A DNA stretch of 64,000 bases from Fistulifera solaris (GCA_030295235.1 AP026126.1:1302001-1366000); one strand, 5' to 3'; shown: positions 31,579 through 43,844, counted from the stretch's first letter. The notes: generated by a model from the sequence alone, not told the origin. Program-made: numbers and translations.

Positions 31579-33385
31579 ATGAAGCCACACCACAGATTTT
31601 CAAAACTCCTCCACATTGCTTTTATCGTCAAAATGATTGATGTGTATGGGTTTCTTCCGATAAGAATGAAAGTAAGATCATGGGAGACACGACCACAAAC
31701 TTATTTCTCGTCTCTCTGGTCGGCAGCGAAGGCGGATTTCGAAAGCAATCGACCATTTCCAATGATGCCATCGCAGCTTTTTTCAGCAATTGACGCTCTC
31801 CCAGCTAGAATTTCTAGCTAGCTCACTTACAACGACAGAAGGGAAACAAAAAATTAAATCAATGGCTTTGTATCTTCCACAGGAAAACCCACGATCCGGA
31901 CAGCTCGAATTCATGCCTGCTGTTATCTTTCCTCATCCCAGTAGCGATCGCATTTTCATTGCCAATCAGGCCAAGTCGGGGCTCGCCCCAAGACTTCCAA
32001 CAACCTTAACGACATTACCCGGGTTCGAACACGCTACCTCCTTGCTTCCCGACTACCCAATGGTCGCAGGCTCGACTGAAGTAGGCGTCGGTGTTGTTGA
32101 AGAAGTCTTGTGTGATGTCGGAGGAGGTGGCGCGGCGCTTTCGGTTCCACTCTTTGCAGGATCGCAGACCGTTGGTGTGTTGCTGGTGTCACCCGCTGTT
32201 CGGCCGACGCAGGGAAGCAGTAGCGTGTGGACTTCCCATGACCGCGAACAAGTTTCCCGGGCGGCTCAGAGCCTTTCTATAGCTCTCTCTATGGACGCGG
32301 AAAAGTCTGTTCTTCAAGTAAAACACAAAGAGGTACAAAAAGCTTTATCGGACAGCTTGCACCAAGTGAAGAATCCGCTACAGGCGCTACGAACATTCGG
32401 AAAGCTGTTGCAACAACGGATCGCTGAAAGCGAATCCGGAGGACAAACTTCAGGTCCGCAACTTCTGGAGCTTGTCGACCTAATGATGGTTCAAAGCGAT
32501 CGACTGATTGATCGCTTGAAACCCGTGGATGGCATTGTTGACACCATGGCGGGCGAACCGTTGCTACTTCCGTTTGCCAGCACTCCTTCACCTTCTAGTG
32601 CGCTCGTACCGTTCAAGATTCCTCTTGTGACAGACCAAAAAGGTGACGTTATTGAATTTGACAACAACGTACTCGAATTCGGTAGAAGAAGTGCCCGAAG
32701 AACTGGTTCCGTTCGAGCCTCGTCGATTAATAACGCCGACGATGACATCTATGGAAACGCTATCGTCTTCCCATCGACTTACTCGAATTCCAGTAATAAC
32801 GAGGTGGTTACTGAAGGCAGAGATAGCGTCAAAACACTCACATTCAAAACGAGAATAGAGCTCGAAATGGCCTTTATTGACGATGTCCTCGAACCTGTAC
32901 TTAGTGCCTTTTCTGTGCTTGCCACTGAAAATGATATCGATTTTCATGTTGATAGCTCCGATGATTTGCCTGGAACACTAGTCGCCCCCGATGCTTTACA
33001 GGAAGCTGTTACCAATCTGCTTGACAATGCGTTCAAGTATGTTCTAATCCCAAAGAAAGATGCGGATGAAAAGGTGAACCCTTCTCCCAAAGTACGAGTT
33101 CGGTATCTTTCGAATAAAGATGCTTTTGAACAAGGTGTGACGATACTCATTGAGGATAATGGGCCCGGTATTCCAGGAGAAGAGCGAAAATCCATTTTTG
33201 ACCGAGGCGTACGCGGGCAACTTACGAAACGAATAGAGGGCTCCGGCATCGGCCTGAGCATCGCTAGAACACTTATACAGCAAATGGGTGGTACTTTGAA
33301 AGTCGCCGACAAAAGACATTACAAGGGAGCACTAGACGGCACAGTGATGGAAATACAAGTTTTTCGAAACCCCGTGATTGATTAG
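31579..33385 (+). CDS. CSK: Chloroplast sensor kinase (CSK), nuclear-encoded plastid histidine kinase
   Basis: CSK is the nuclear-encoded descendant of a cyanobacterial sensor kinase; in plants and algae it couples plastoquinone redox state to plastid transcription. A signal peptide (MKPHHRFSKLLHIAFIV...VYG) is followed by Phe, the diatom plastid pattern. Next come a GAF-like sensor region (~90-235; VSRAAQSLSIALSMD at its end), an H-box with the phospho-acceptor His kept (SDSLHQVKNPLQALRTF, ~32355), and a catalytic domain with N box (NLLDNAFKYV), G1 (EDNGPGIPG) and G2 (GSGIGLSIARTL). Plant CSKs often lack the His, so its presence matters. A 6-T run at 31778-31783 is one base too long for the frame. 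Length is about 600 residues. CSK rather than a generic hybrid kinase because no receiver domain follows and the H-box context (HQVKNPLQALRTF) is CSK-like. Confidence 0.8.
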
Positions 33386-33393
33386 CATCTTAT

Positions 33394-34617
33394 CTATCTG
33401 CTTTTGGGTTTTTGTACGGTTTTTGATCGAAGTGAAATTGGGAAGATTACTTCCTTCCAATTTTCAATGAAGCCACGATTGTAAATATTTTGAGGCTCAG
33501 GACCGGGATGCTCAACTACATTCGGTGATTGAGTTGCTTCTCTATCAGTTTTGTGATCTATCTCCACATCCGGAACGGACGAAGCCGACGTACAGGTGAC
33601 ATCCTTCTCGCGAAGTTGTGGCTTGGCCTGATGCCTCGAGTCGGACACCGGTAGACCTAGTTTAACGGCTTCATTGTATTGCTTGAGCTCAAAGTTATAC
33701 CACTTTCGAACATCGTCCCATTTATACGATTCGTTCGTTGTCATCCCTCGACTGGTGAGCCAAATGTGATACGCAAGGAATAATCCCAAAGCTATTGACA
33801 TGACGCCCATCAAAATCGCCACAGCACATTGTAGAGTAAATCGATCAAAAAGGTATTGAAATAGTAGATAGTTTGTCGCCGGTACTTCTTGGCCGGTAAA
33901 ACGATCCACAAAGACGGCTTGTAAAAGATTCCTTTGTAGCAAATGCCCATAAAAGAGCGCTGCAATAATCGCAGCCCCGTAGCCGCAAGCCACCACATGC
34001 ATCAAAAGGAAAAGAAGGAAGAATCGATAATTTTCTTCTCCAATGGTGTTGTACACCCATCCACAGAAGTGATCGAACCGGGGGACGTTGCCGTTGTATC
34101 TGTGTCGATCGAATTTGCTACGGGCTGGTCGGAGGATCGACGTCGTTTTACATGTTTGCGGCACAAACAACACGTTATCGTAAGGGAAATGATTGTAGCG
34201 GTGTATATTGCTGGCAGTAATGATTCCCGGACTAGTCGATGAGGCGTAGCGCCAAGAAATTATGCATGCCGCAAAGAAAAACAAGCCGATGGCTTTGTGA
34301 TATGAAGCCACGTATTCTTGTTTATCCACCATGGGAAAGACGAAAAACCAAACGATACTCCATCCTCCGTAAAACAATGCCAGGTAGAACATCATGAGAA
34401 ATCGATCGACAAAGAACTGAATACTATACAATACATTTTGTGGAAGTAGTCGATGCAACAGTCCCCACGTTTTCTGCGGAAGCGTTTCCGTGACAAAGAA
34501 GGCCAACTTGGATTCATGCGGATCGGCAAAGAAAAATACGTATATAAAGAGGACAAGTGAGATTGCGTAGATGCCAACAACTGCGGCGAATGCAGCTGTA
34601 GAAAAGGAAAATGCCAT
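33394..34617 (-). CDS. Divergent zDHHC-family protein with DHFC motif
   Basis: zDHHC proteins S-palmitoylate membrane proteins. Two membrane helices precede and two follow the cysteine-rich core, as usual (FAAVVGIYAISLVLFIYVFF; WSIVWFFVFPM; FFLLFLLMHVVACGYGAAII; VAILMGVMSIALGLFLAY). The core reads KTTSILRPARSKF...RFDHFCGWVYNTIGEENYRFFL: the active-site Cys is present in DHFC, but most Cys/His zinc ligands of the CRD are gone (RSKFDRHRYNGNVP where RS.HC..C..CV is usual). The family call is good; full zinc binding is doubtful. The frame is intact, so this is divergence, not error. Its ATG lies 75 bp from the left LTR of the Copia element. Confidence 0.8.
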   Translation of the reverse strand: MAFSFSTAAFAAVVGIYAISLVLFIYVFFFADPHESKLAFFVTETLPQKTWGLLHRLLPQNVLYSIQFFVDRFLMMFYLALFYGGWSIVWFFVFPMVDKQEYVASYHKAIGLFFFAACIISWRYASSTSPGIITASNIHRYNHFPYDNVLFVPQTCKTTSILRPARSKFDRHRYNGNVPRFDHFCGWVYNTIGEENYRFFLLFLLMHVVACGYGAAIIAALFYGHLLQRNLLQAVFVDRFTGQEVPATNYLLFQYLFDRFTLQCAVAILMGVMSIALGLFLAYHIWLTSRGMTTNESYKWDDVRKWYNFELKQYNEAVKLGLPVSDSRHQAKPQLREKDVTCTSASSVPDVEIDHKTDREATQSPNVVEHPGPEPQNIYNRGFIENWKEVIFPISLRSKTVQKPKSR

Positions 34618-34692
34618 GATATATGTATGATAGAGAGATAAATGTTACTGATAAAATTGAGCTGCACCCGTGGTCGAATAGAATATACAATG

Positions 34693-35081
34693 TGTTGGAA
34701 ATGAAGATGGCTGGAGGGTCGTCCGTCGTCGGAGACACGAGGGACGAGACGTGCACACACGGGCAACGAACGGAAATCAGAGAGAATTCCGTGTCGGCCA
34801 TCAACATCAAAGGATGACCCGCCCTGACCACGAAATCGACGAACGTGAAGAGACACACGGCAAATGACTTCAGTAAATCAATTAGCAGCCACAGGAAAGT
34901 GAACACGTCAGCCACGCTGCATCCTGTTGTGACCAGGGGCATAACGACGACGGGCTGAAGTGCTCATTCTTTTGCGTGAATCTAAAGTAATACGAAAGTT
35001 ATCTTTACTCGGTGTTCATAACAATATTCATCGCTGTCTTGATTGGACGCGATTATTGTTACAGAAACTGTAGTTTCAACA
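34693..35081 (+). repeat. 5' LTR of the Copia element
   Basis: 389 bp, TGTTGGAAATG...GTTTCAACA, preceded by target duplication CAATG. No convincing tRNA primer-binding site was recognised immediately after it. Confidence 0.93.
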
Positions 35082-37999
35082 TTCACGCAAAAGAAAAAAA
35101 CTTCTTGAAACAAGATGTCCAGCGACAGCGGTGGAACAAAGAAGCCAGACCGCGTGGAGAGCTGGAGGAGCGGAAAATATGCAAGGGCAAGGTCGCCGCA
35201 ACAGGAACCGCAACCGTACACCTCGCAGCCGGAGAGCCATTCATAGGGAAGGTGGAAGATCTCAAAGGAGTTATCTACGATGTGGTTGCGGGCAAAGAGA
35301 CCTTCACAGAAACCACAAAACAAATTGCACTTTATGTAAGCAGGGAATTTCCGACGCTGGAGAATATCGCGTGGGAATGGTGGAGTTGAGACTGGAAGAG
35401 CTGGTGCGACCTGAACCACCTGCAGATAGAAATGACCCGGTTGCGCTGGAGCTTTGGAAAGATGAAAAGGACGCTGTCCGGAAGAAAATGGAGAAAAGAG
35501 AGAGAGCATCAGGTCAGGTCTTCTCAACAGTTATGGACCAATGCTCGCCAGCACTCATAAACCGGTTGGAGGCTCACACGGATTGGACAAGGATTCATCG
35601 TGAGGGAGATGTTATAGAGCTTTTGAAGCTCATTCGGTCAAGCATGACTCTCGGGCAGACACGACAATACGATTACCATTCATGGGTGACAGTTGAAGGG
35701 AAGCTGCGGGAGTGCAAGCAGACAAAATATATGTCCAACCACGAGTATTACGAGAAATTTAAGGAATGTGTGGCAAATGCGGAGAGACTCGGGACCGAAG
35801 TCGGATATTCTGAGCTCGGGTGCAACAGGAACTGGACGAAAGCGCGGCTGATGGCGGGAACCCTACAGAAGAGGAGCTGTCTGCAGCAAAGAAGAAAGTG
35901 AAAGAGAGCTTCCTTGCGGTTATGTTTCTTGTCAATAGTGACCAGCGCAGATACGGCGAACTGCTACGAAACATCGAGAACGACTACACCCTCGGGACCC
36001 AAAAATACCCATCGACACTCAGCGCCGCGCATCGACTGCCTTATGAACTACAAGGTTGTCCCCATTGAACGTGGAAGAGACGAAGGTGGTGGCCTAGCAT
36101 TCTACAATAATGGACAGGAAGGCCGCGGGCGGTCGAGCAGGACGCGGGCAAGGTGGCCGGGACAGCAACGGCGGACGAGGGACGTGGCCGCGGGCGTGGC
36201 GGTGGACGCGGGGATGGAGATACAAACAACTCATCGGGCGGCAAAGTATCTGAAAATGGAGATGAGGAGGCAGATCACTCGCAATATCTCTTGGATCAAG
36301 CCGATAACAATAATGATGAAGTTGCTGCGCACACCATTGACTATGTAGACCGATTAGAGACTTGCTTGCAAGTGTTGGGCCACAATGGGATGCAGGCCGA
36401 GACTCTACTCCTAGATAGTTGCTCGACAGTGTGCCTTATATCAAACGGAAGGCTGCTACATGACATTCACGACGTAGATCAGCCAATGCGCAGCGATGCA
36501 ATGCTGGAGTCCGGGCAACAAGCAAAATGGGATACTTGGGCTCTTTCCCTGAACCGGTGTGGTATGATCCTGGGGGAATAGCAAATATCCTGTCCCTCTT
36601 TGTCGTGCAGAAATATTATCATGTTACTTTTGACAGCTCGAAGGACAACAGCTTTAAGGTTCACCTGGCGAACGCAAGCCTCTGCTTCCAACCAACTGCT
36701 AAAGGACTATATGCCATGGACAAAAACGCAAGTGACAAATACGACTGGGCTATGGTTACAACTGTTCAGCAAAAGATGTCCGGATACTCAGCACGAGCAT
36801 ACAATGCTGCCGTACGCCAGAACCATACAAAACATTATGATGTACCCCAGCGACCGACAGCTTGAGGAAATCGTTGACCACAACCTGATTAAAAACTTGG
36901 GCGTGACGCGTTCAGATATACAAGCCGCGAATGATATTTTTGGTCCCAACGTTGGGTCATTGTATGGTAAGACTGTGCGTGAAAGCGTCACCTCGCGTGC
37001 AGAGCATGGCCAACGGTATCCCCGCAGACATTCAATCCAAATGCAAAAACATTGTTCTCGGTATCGACATACTATTTGTGAACAAAGTTCCGTTCTTTAT
37101 TACCACATCCCGTGACTTACACTTTGGAACTGTGGAAGACCTCAACAATCGACAAATTCCCACCGTCTCCAGCGGCTCTTGAACAGGTTGTTAAACTATA
37201 CGAACGCCGAGGGGCTGAAAGTGGTCACCATCAACGCCGACCGTGAGTTTGCTCCACTTGAAACTGACTTCCCAAAGGTGACATTCAACTTTGCTTCAGC
37301 CGATGAGCATGTACCCGAAATTGAACGCTACATCCGAACCGTCAAGGACCGAGTGCAGCCGCTACAACACATTGCCTTTCACGCCGGATCCCTCGCCTCA
37401 TGCTGGTTCGCCTTGTTGCCAATGCAGTGTTCTGGCTGAATGCCTTTCCCCACAAGGACGGGCGTGTCCACTACTCTCTCTCCCCGATATTTATTAACTG
37501 GACAGCACCTTGATGCCTCCAAGCATGTCCGATGCGAATTTGGGAGCTATGTACAGACACACGAGAAGCATACATCTGACATGCAGCCACGAACCACTGG
37601 GGCCATCTGTCTTGGACCCACTGGAAATGAGCAAGGTGGACACTACTTCTTGTCTCTGAGCACCGGCGAAAGCCTACATCGGCAGTATTGGACTCCCATG
37701 ACAATGCCCAATGACGCGTTATTGCCCGTGTCAGCCAGCTTGGTGCCAAACAGAAAATGCCCAAAACTCTCACATTTGCCAATCGCTTCGGGTTAGAACT
37801 CCCCGATTACCCCCGACGATGCAGATGACGATCATGACTCTTCTTATTCTCCAAGTGATGATGACGACTCTTCCGTCGACACGTCTTTCTCCCCACGACT
37901 CCGACTCCGATCCCGACGACCCACTTGTTGGTCCTCCCGCCCCTTGCAGGAGTGAGCCCGCCCATCGTGATCGATAATCGGAATGTTGAACCGTTCAAT

Positions 38000-40044
38000 G
38001 ACGGAATGGACCACCCAAATGATGTCCCTCACGATGCTGAAAACAACTCTATCGGAAGCACAGGACCGGGGGGATGACGAATCTAACTCTGTTGGGAGTG
38101 ATACACATGAGGACTCTGTCGAGACCACAGGAGTGGAAGACTCTGTCGAAAATGCAGGAGTGGGAGACTACGTCGAAAATGCAGGAGTGGAAGAAATGGA
38201 AGACACACCGAGCGAATCAGATCAAATTGCCGCTGAAATGGACACACGATATGGACCAAGAAACCACGGGATTAATCTCAGGCCCCGGAAACCGCTGGCA
38301 GCTGACCACCTTCATGCTTATCTTGCAGACCAAGACCCAGTACTGTTACAGGAATGCGTTCAGTCGGTCATGGACTCGCTGTTTATGACCGAACAACTGC
38401 CCCTTAATCGTGGATTGAAACTGTTTGGAAAGGACGGAGCTGACTCGGTAGTCAATGAGTTGAGGCAACTGGACCGAATGGATGCCATAATCCCACGAGA
38501 TCGAAAGTCTCTGAGCCGAGAACAATTGAAACGGGCTCTGCGGTACCTTATGTACCTCAAACAGAAAAGATGCGGTCGAATCAAGGCGGGTGCGCCGATG
38601 GACGTCTCGCGACTTTACAAGAGCAAGGAGGAGACCAGCTCGCCGACGGTGGTAACAGAGTCTGTGTTTCTCACGGCGCTAGTGGCAGCTCTGGAGAGGC
38701 GCAAGTCAATGACACTTGATATCCCAGGAGCGTTCATGCATTCAAAAATGGATGAGCTCATACACATGAAACTCGAGGGGCCGATGGCGGAATTGCTAGC
38801 CAGGGTCAACCCAGGGAAGTATCGAAAGTATATTGTCACAGAGAATGGAAGGCCAGTAGTGTACGTTGAGCTTGCAAAAGCTCTATACGGGACATTACAA
38901 GCCGCCTTTCTTTTTACAAAAACATTTCATCCTTTCTGGTGGACGAGCTGGGGTTCACAATCAACCCATACGACAGCTGTGTTGCGAACAAAACAATCGA
39001 CGGAAAACAATGCACCATCTGCTGGCACGTGGACGATCTGATGATCACACATGTCGATCAAAAGGTGCTGGACGACATTGCAGAAAAATTCAACAACAAA
39101 TACGGTTCTCCCGAGGCACCGGTGACTGCAACTCGCGGGGAAGTTCACGATTATCTCGGAATGACACTTGACTTTTCTGAGGACGGGAAGGTTCAGTTCC
39201 GGATGGATGATTACGTTGAAAACTTGTTGAACGAAGCACCAAGCGATTTTGAAGGAACCTCTGTGACTCCTGCAACGGCCAACCTCTTCACTGTCAACGA
39301 TCAAGCAGAGAAACTTCCACCGGAAAAAGCAGAACTATTCCACCGGTTCACTGCCAAGCTCCTTTACTTGTGCAAACGCGTGCGAATTGATATTCAGACT
39401 GCGGTTGCATTCCTCACCACGCGAGTGAAACAACCCGATGTGGACGATTGGAAGAAGTTGGCGAGATGCATCCGATATCTTCGAGCAGATCCAAAACTCC
39501 CACTGACCCTCGAGATGGCTGATTGTTGTAAAATCGAATGGTGGATTGATGCGTCGTTTGCCGTGCATCGCGACATGCGAAGTCACACGGGGCTGACGAT
39601 GTCTTTAGGAAAAGGGTCAGCAATATCGAGCTCGACCCGACAGAAGATCAACACGAAGAGTTCGACAGAGGCCGAGTTGGTCGGAGTGGACGACGGAATG
39701 CACTTGATAACCTGGACTCGGAATTTTTTAGAGGCACAGGGGGTGAAATTAACCGACAATGTTGTCTATCAAGACAATCAAAGTGCCATTCTGTTAGAAA
39801 GGAATGGCAGGGCTTCGAGCGGGCGACGCAGTCGACACATCGACATCCGGTATTTCTTTGTGACAGACCGAATAAAAAACAAGGAGCTCCGCGTCGAGTA
39901 CTGCCCAACAACCGAGATGCTTGCAGACTTTTTTACTAAACCACTCCAGGGAAGCTTGTTCCGAAAGATGCGACAACGCGTGATGAACCTTGGATCGAGA
40001 GATGTGGATGATGCGATTCTGTGTCAAGACGGTTCACAGGAGTG
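38000..40044 (+). other. Reverse transcriptase and RNase H region of the Copia element
   Basis: Recognisable Copia pol segments: SMTLDIPGAFMHSKMDE (RT motif with catalytic Asp), WHVDDLMITH (the VDD motif), then RNase H (EAELVGVDDGMHLITW, DNQSAILLERNG, SRHIDIRYFFVTDRI). The last pol frame runs past 40045 into the 3' LTR and ends at 40309, so the LTR codes the tail of the polyprotein. Treated as a fossil; not reconstructed. Confidence 0.85.
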
Positions 40045-40432
40045 TGTTGGAAATGAAGATGGCTGGAGGGTCGTCCGTCGTCGGAGACACGAGGGACGAG
40101 ACGTGCACACACGGGCAACGAACGGAAATCAGAGAGAATTCCGTGTCGGCCATCAACATCAAAGGATGACCCGCCCTGACCACGAAATCGACGAACGTAA
40201 GAGACACACGGCAAATGACTTCAGTAAATCAATTAGCAGCCACAGGAAAGTGAACACGTCAGCCACGCTGCATCCTGTTGTGACCAGGGGCATAACGACG
40301 ACGGGCTGAAGTGCTCATTCTTTTGCGTGAATCTAAAGTAATACGAAAGTTATCTTTACTCGGTGTTCATAACAATATTCATCGCTGTCTTGATTGGACG
40401 CGATTATTGTTACAGAAACTGTAGTTTCAACA
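40045..40432 (+). repeat. 3' LTR of the Copia element
   Basis: 388 bp, nearly identical to the 5' LTR, followed by target duplication CAATG. No long polypurine tract is visible just before it. Confidence 0.93.
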
Positions 40433-40437
40433 CAATG

Positions 40438-40800
40438 TCGACTGAATCTTTCTTGTTGCCTGCACAAAACATCATTAACACCGTTACAGTTTAGGTTCAT
40501 GGTTCACAGTCTGTCTTGTCAATTTTTTCCACTTTCCATTGGAGTTACATGTTATCCCTATCCCTGAGTGAAAAGGAAGATGCAGGTTCGGTGATAAAAT
40601 AATGAAAAAAGCGAAGAACTTCGCACCTCGTCCGCCGCGCTTATCATTCATTTTTTTCGTCCATTGTTGTCTTTATCAAAAAACAATAAGAACCCTGACA
40701 GGAGTTCAAAGTTCTACGAAACGAAACCATATGGTGTTTCATCCAATAATTTTAAAACTGAATAGAGACAAACTGCATTGAAGAGGAAAATCTTATTAGA
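40438..40800. promoter_or_regulatory. Remainder of the original zDHHC/two-pore-channel divergent promoter
   Basis: 363 bp right of the Copia element and upstream of the channel ATG. Together with 34618-34692 it would have been one ~440-bp divergent promoter before the insertion. It is A/T-rich with several T and A runs; no gene. Confidence 0.5.
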
Positions 40801-43628
40801 ATGAGTCGCGGAGAACAGCGACCTCTACTACCACATCGGGAGATCCAAGATGAATCTGAATCTTCTGGATGGGAATCGCTCCACCATGAATCGCAATGCT
40901 CTTCTGCAATAATACACACCTTGAGAGGATCGTGGAATAAGCCTCATGTAAGGGCTCGTATAGGCCCTGCCGCTCATCTGGTACGCGATGCGGCGATGGA
41001 CTTGGATGCCGAGAATCCCTCGGAAGGAGCCTATGATCCGTACCATGCTCGTCACAAGAATGATACGTGGCGCAACGTCGTATCCCTATTATGTCACCGA
41101 GTGTGTGCTTATCCGCCCACGGTGAATCTATTCAATTTGGTGGCGTGGGTCATGCTGTTTCTGACATTCATTGAACCTCCCTATTGGTGTCTGGCGAATG
41201 ATGAATACCCAGAGCGATCATGCGCTGGCCTATTGTCAGCACGAGGGGTACCCGCTGGTGCCGAGGGAGACGAGATCGTGAGTGAGGTGGAGTACTATCC
41301 GAATGCACACGCTGTGCTCCTCGATGAAGCCACGTCTCGCCAAATCGAATCCGTTTTGGTTGCCATTCTTTTCGGTGTCATACTTCTACGGATCGGTCGT
41401 GATGGGCTCAGTTTGACACGATACTTACGCAAAGGCCCTGCACAATGGAACCGCCTAGCGCAGTTGGCGTCTTTGAGTTTTATTGCTTACGGGCTGTGGA
41501 CGGATCATGCCGGTTACTGTCCTTCTGCACGCTTGGCCATTGTCATGTCGCTGGATAATTTCGGCTTTCAGCGCGAACTGCGGGATCTAGTCGAAGTGCT
41601 TCCTCGTGTTTTTCAGATTTTGGCATTGTTAAGCTTGCTCATACTCTTTTACGGTTGGTTTGGTACTCTTCTCTTTGCAAACACGATGGAAGGGAAGACC
41701 TCGTTCTCCAACATAGTCGAAGCCATTGTAAGAATCGTCACAGCTGCGTTTTCAAACTCAGAGGGATATCGCATGGCTCATCTTTTCTTTTCTTTTCCAG
41801 TGGACGCTATGGATGTGTGTTACAACAGGTATGTGTTTAACGATGATTTACTGTTTCCATCAATTGTTACTAAACGCTGCAAACCCCCAAGTCAATTATC
41901 CGGATGTCATGATGCCCGCGTATAACCGGAATCGCTGGGTGGCATTGTATTTCATTTCGTTCATGGCAATTGCTTTTTTCTTTCTAATGAATCTTATTCT
42001 TGCCGTGATTGTTAACCAATACAACGAAGCTGCTACACAGCGATCGAAGGATCACCGTGCATTATCGAAGGATTGTTTAACGAAAGCATACAAACTTCTG
42101 GATCCACATGAAGTAGGCTGGATTGATCGCAGAACTGTCATGGAATTGTTTCGTCTTCTGAAGGAAGATTTTCCAGAATTTCGACATCTGTCGGAGGAGC
42201 AAGGGAATATTATTTTTGGCTTGTTGGCAAGAAGCCATCCGTCCAAGATATCAAAGGAAGAGTTCATGAAGCTATCAACCCTTTTGTTACTTGAATTTGT
42301 TCGCGAAAGTGACTATTCGACTTGGGTTGAGCGCCGCTACCCAGAGTACTTTCAGAGCAGCCAACATCAAGCATTTTGTAGCCATGTCAAATCGGATCGC
42401 TTCGAGTATGCAATTGACTTCATTCTGTTGATGAACGCAATAGTAGCCGTCATGCAATCGTATCCTGAATTGTCAGGAAGCACCGCCTCCGGTAAGTTTC
42501 TGTCAGCTAGTTTAACAAGATCCTTCGGTGCCTGACTCTTGCCTTCTCGTCTAGATCCGCTTTATATCGGTGGTCCCATCGATACCACTGAAGAGATTGT
42601 TGGCACATTTTTTACCGCCCTTTATGGGGTGGAGGTCTTCACTAAGATAACCGTGTATGGTCGGAAATCATACTTTGAGGATCAAAGAAATGTTTTTGAT
42701 TTCACGATGACGATGTTAGCTTTCGTACGGGTCGCACTGATGTTTTCTCCAGAAAGCGTACTTTTCGATATTCAATTGATTCGTTTGATTGTGATGCTCC
42801 GTGTGCTTCGTATAATTCGCTTTCTTCCTGGAATCAACGTACTTCAGTTACTTTTTCGAAAAGAAGCGAAAATATTGAAGTACGCAGTCAGCATTCTGTT
42901 GCTGCTGTTCTTTGTTTTCTTTCTGTTCAGCTCGGTAAGCCCCGTTGCAACGATACAATGCTTCTCTATCGAATCCTAACAAGCATTTCATGAATACGCC
43001 GTGAACCCCTCGATCAGTTCGGTGTTCATCATTACGGTGGACTAATTTCACGAGATCCATCCAATCGACTTTCCGAACTAGTGCTGAACACAGTCTTTTC
43101 TGAGAGCGATTACTGGGCCAATAACTTCAACGACATGATCAGTGGCATGAATGTAAGTAACGCATCATCGTTTCCATATTAAATCCTTACTAACGAATTA
43201 CTCTATTTACAAAGGTCTTGTTCAACTTGCTCGTTACAAATAATTGGGATGAATGCGAGATAGGTTTTGAAGCAGTTACTGAAGCGAAATGGGTCAGATG
43301 GTTCTTCCTTTTCTTCCACTTAACAGCTGTGGTTTTAGTCAACAATCTCGTTGTGGCGTTTGTCATTGAAGCGTTTTTTGAGCAGCTAGCTTTATCAAAC
43401 AATCAACAAAAGGAAGAAGCCGAACGATACGGAGAAGTTATTCTAAATGGCGGACACATAATTCTGAAGACCGCCATTTTTGGCAGCAAGGTAGCCCCCT
43501 ACACGGGGGCTTATCGCGTCCGTTTACGTTATGCGGGCGGCGACATTACAGGCAGTAAACGTGATCATCAAGATGTCGAAGAGAATCTGACAATGTTGCT
43601 GTCCCAGCCAGTTAGCCCCTATTTGTGA
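40801..43628 (+). CDS. Two-pore cation channel (TPC family)
   Basis: TPCs are two-domain voltage/ligand-gated cation channels of endolysosomal or vacuolar membranes. Domain I ends in the filter segment WTLWMCVTTVNYPDVMMPAY, then FFLMNLILAVIVNQYNEA (S6). The linker carries an EF-hand-like pair (LLDPHEVGWIDRRTVMEL; SKISKEEFMKL) that lacks several canonical Ca ligands. Domain II has an arginine-spaced S4 (LIRLIVMLRVLRIIRFLPG) and filter LFNLLVTNNWDE, then FFLFFHLTAVVLVNNLVVAFV. Five short introns: 41728-41800, 41829-41891, 42492-42554, 42935-43017, 43153-43214. The exon at 41801-41828 is only 28 nt and encodes half of the domain I filter. All junctions keep frame and the gene looks intact. The N-terminus is cytosolic and hydrophilic (~95 residues). 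Confidence 0.9.
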
Positions 43629-43844
43629 ATATAGTTGTAGATTACTCCACATTTTTATCCGCCAACAATGCCCCTCGACAATCAACATCGATTGAAGTTT
43701 CTTGAAGCTTCAGACGCTGACAGGCCAGACCCTGTAATCCGCCTACGTACAACGTGCAGGGAGTTAATGATCTTCAGTCATGGCACTGGAATATCCCTGC
43801 TGCACAGAATAAGTAGTAATCAAGTGATTTTCCTCGAGGCGATT

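Larger units (their letters stand above)
34693..40432 (+). mobile_element. Copia LTR retrotransposon, CoDi-like (diatom Copia), recent insertion
   Basis: 5740 bp bounded by LTRs of 389 and 388 bp that start TG and end CA and are nearly identical (about one difference), flanked by the 5-bp target duplication CAATG (34688-34692 and 40433-40437). Internal parts in Copia order are a gag-like region (~35.1-36.2 kb), a protease-like DSCST (~36.4 kb), an integrase-region stretch (~36.9-37.9 kb), and reverse transcriptase plus RNase H (~38.0-40.0 kb). The element looks broken, with roughly seven breaks, although its LTRs say the insertion is young. It lies in the promoter space between the divergent zDHHC and two-pore channel genes. 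CoDi membership is inferred from the host type and Copia domain order. Confidence 0.9.
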
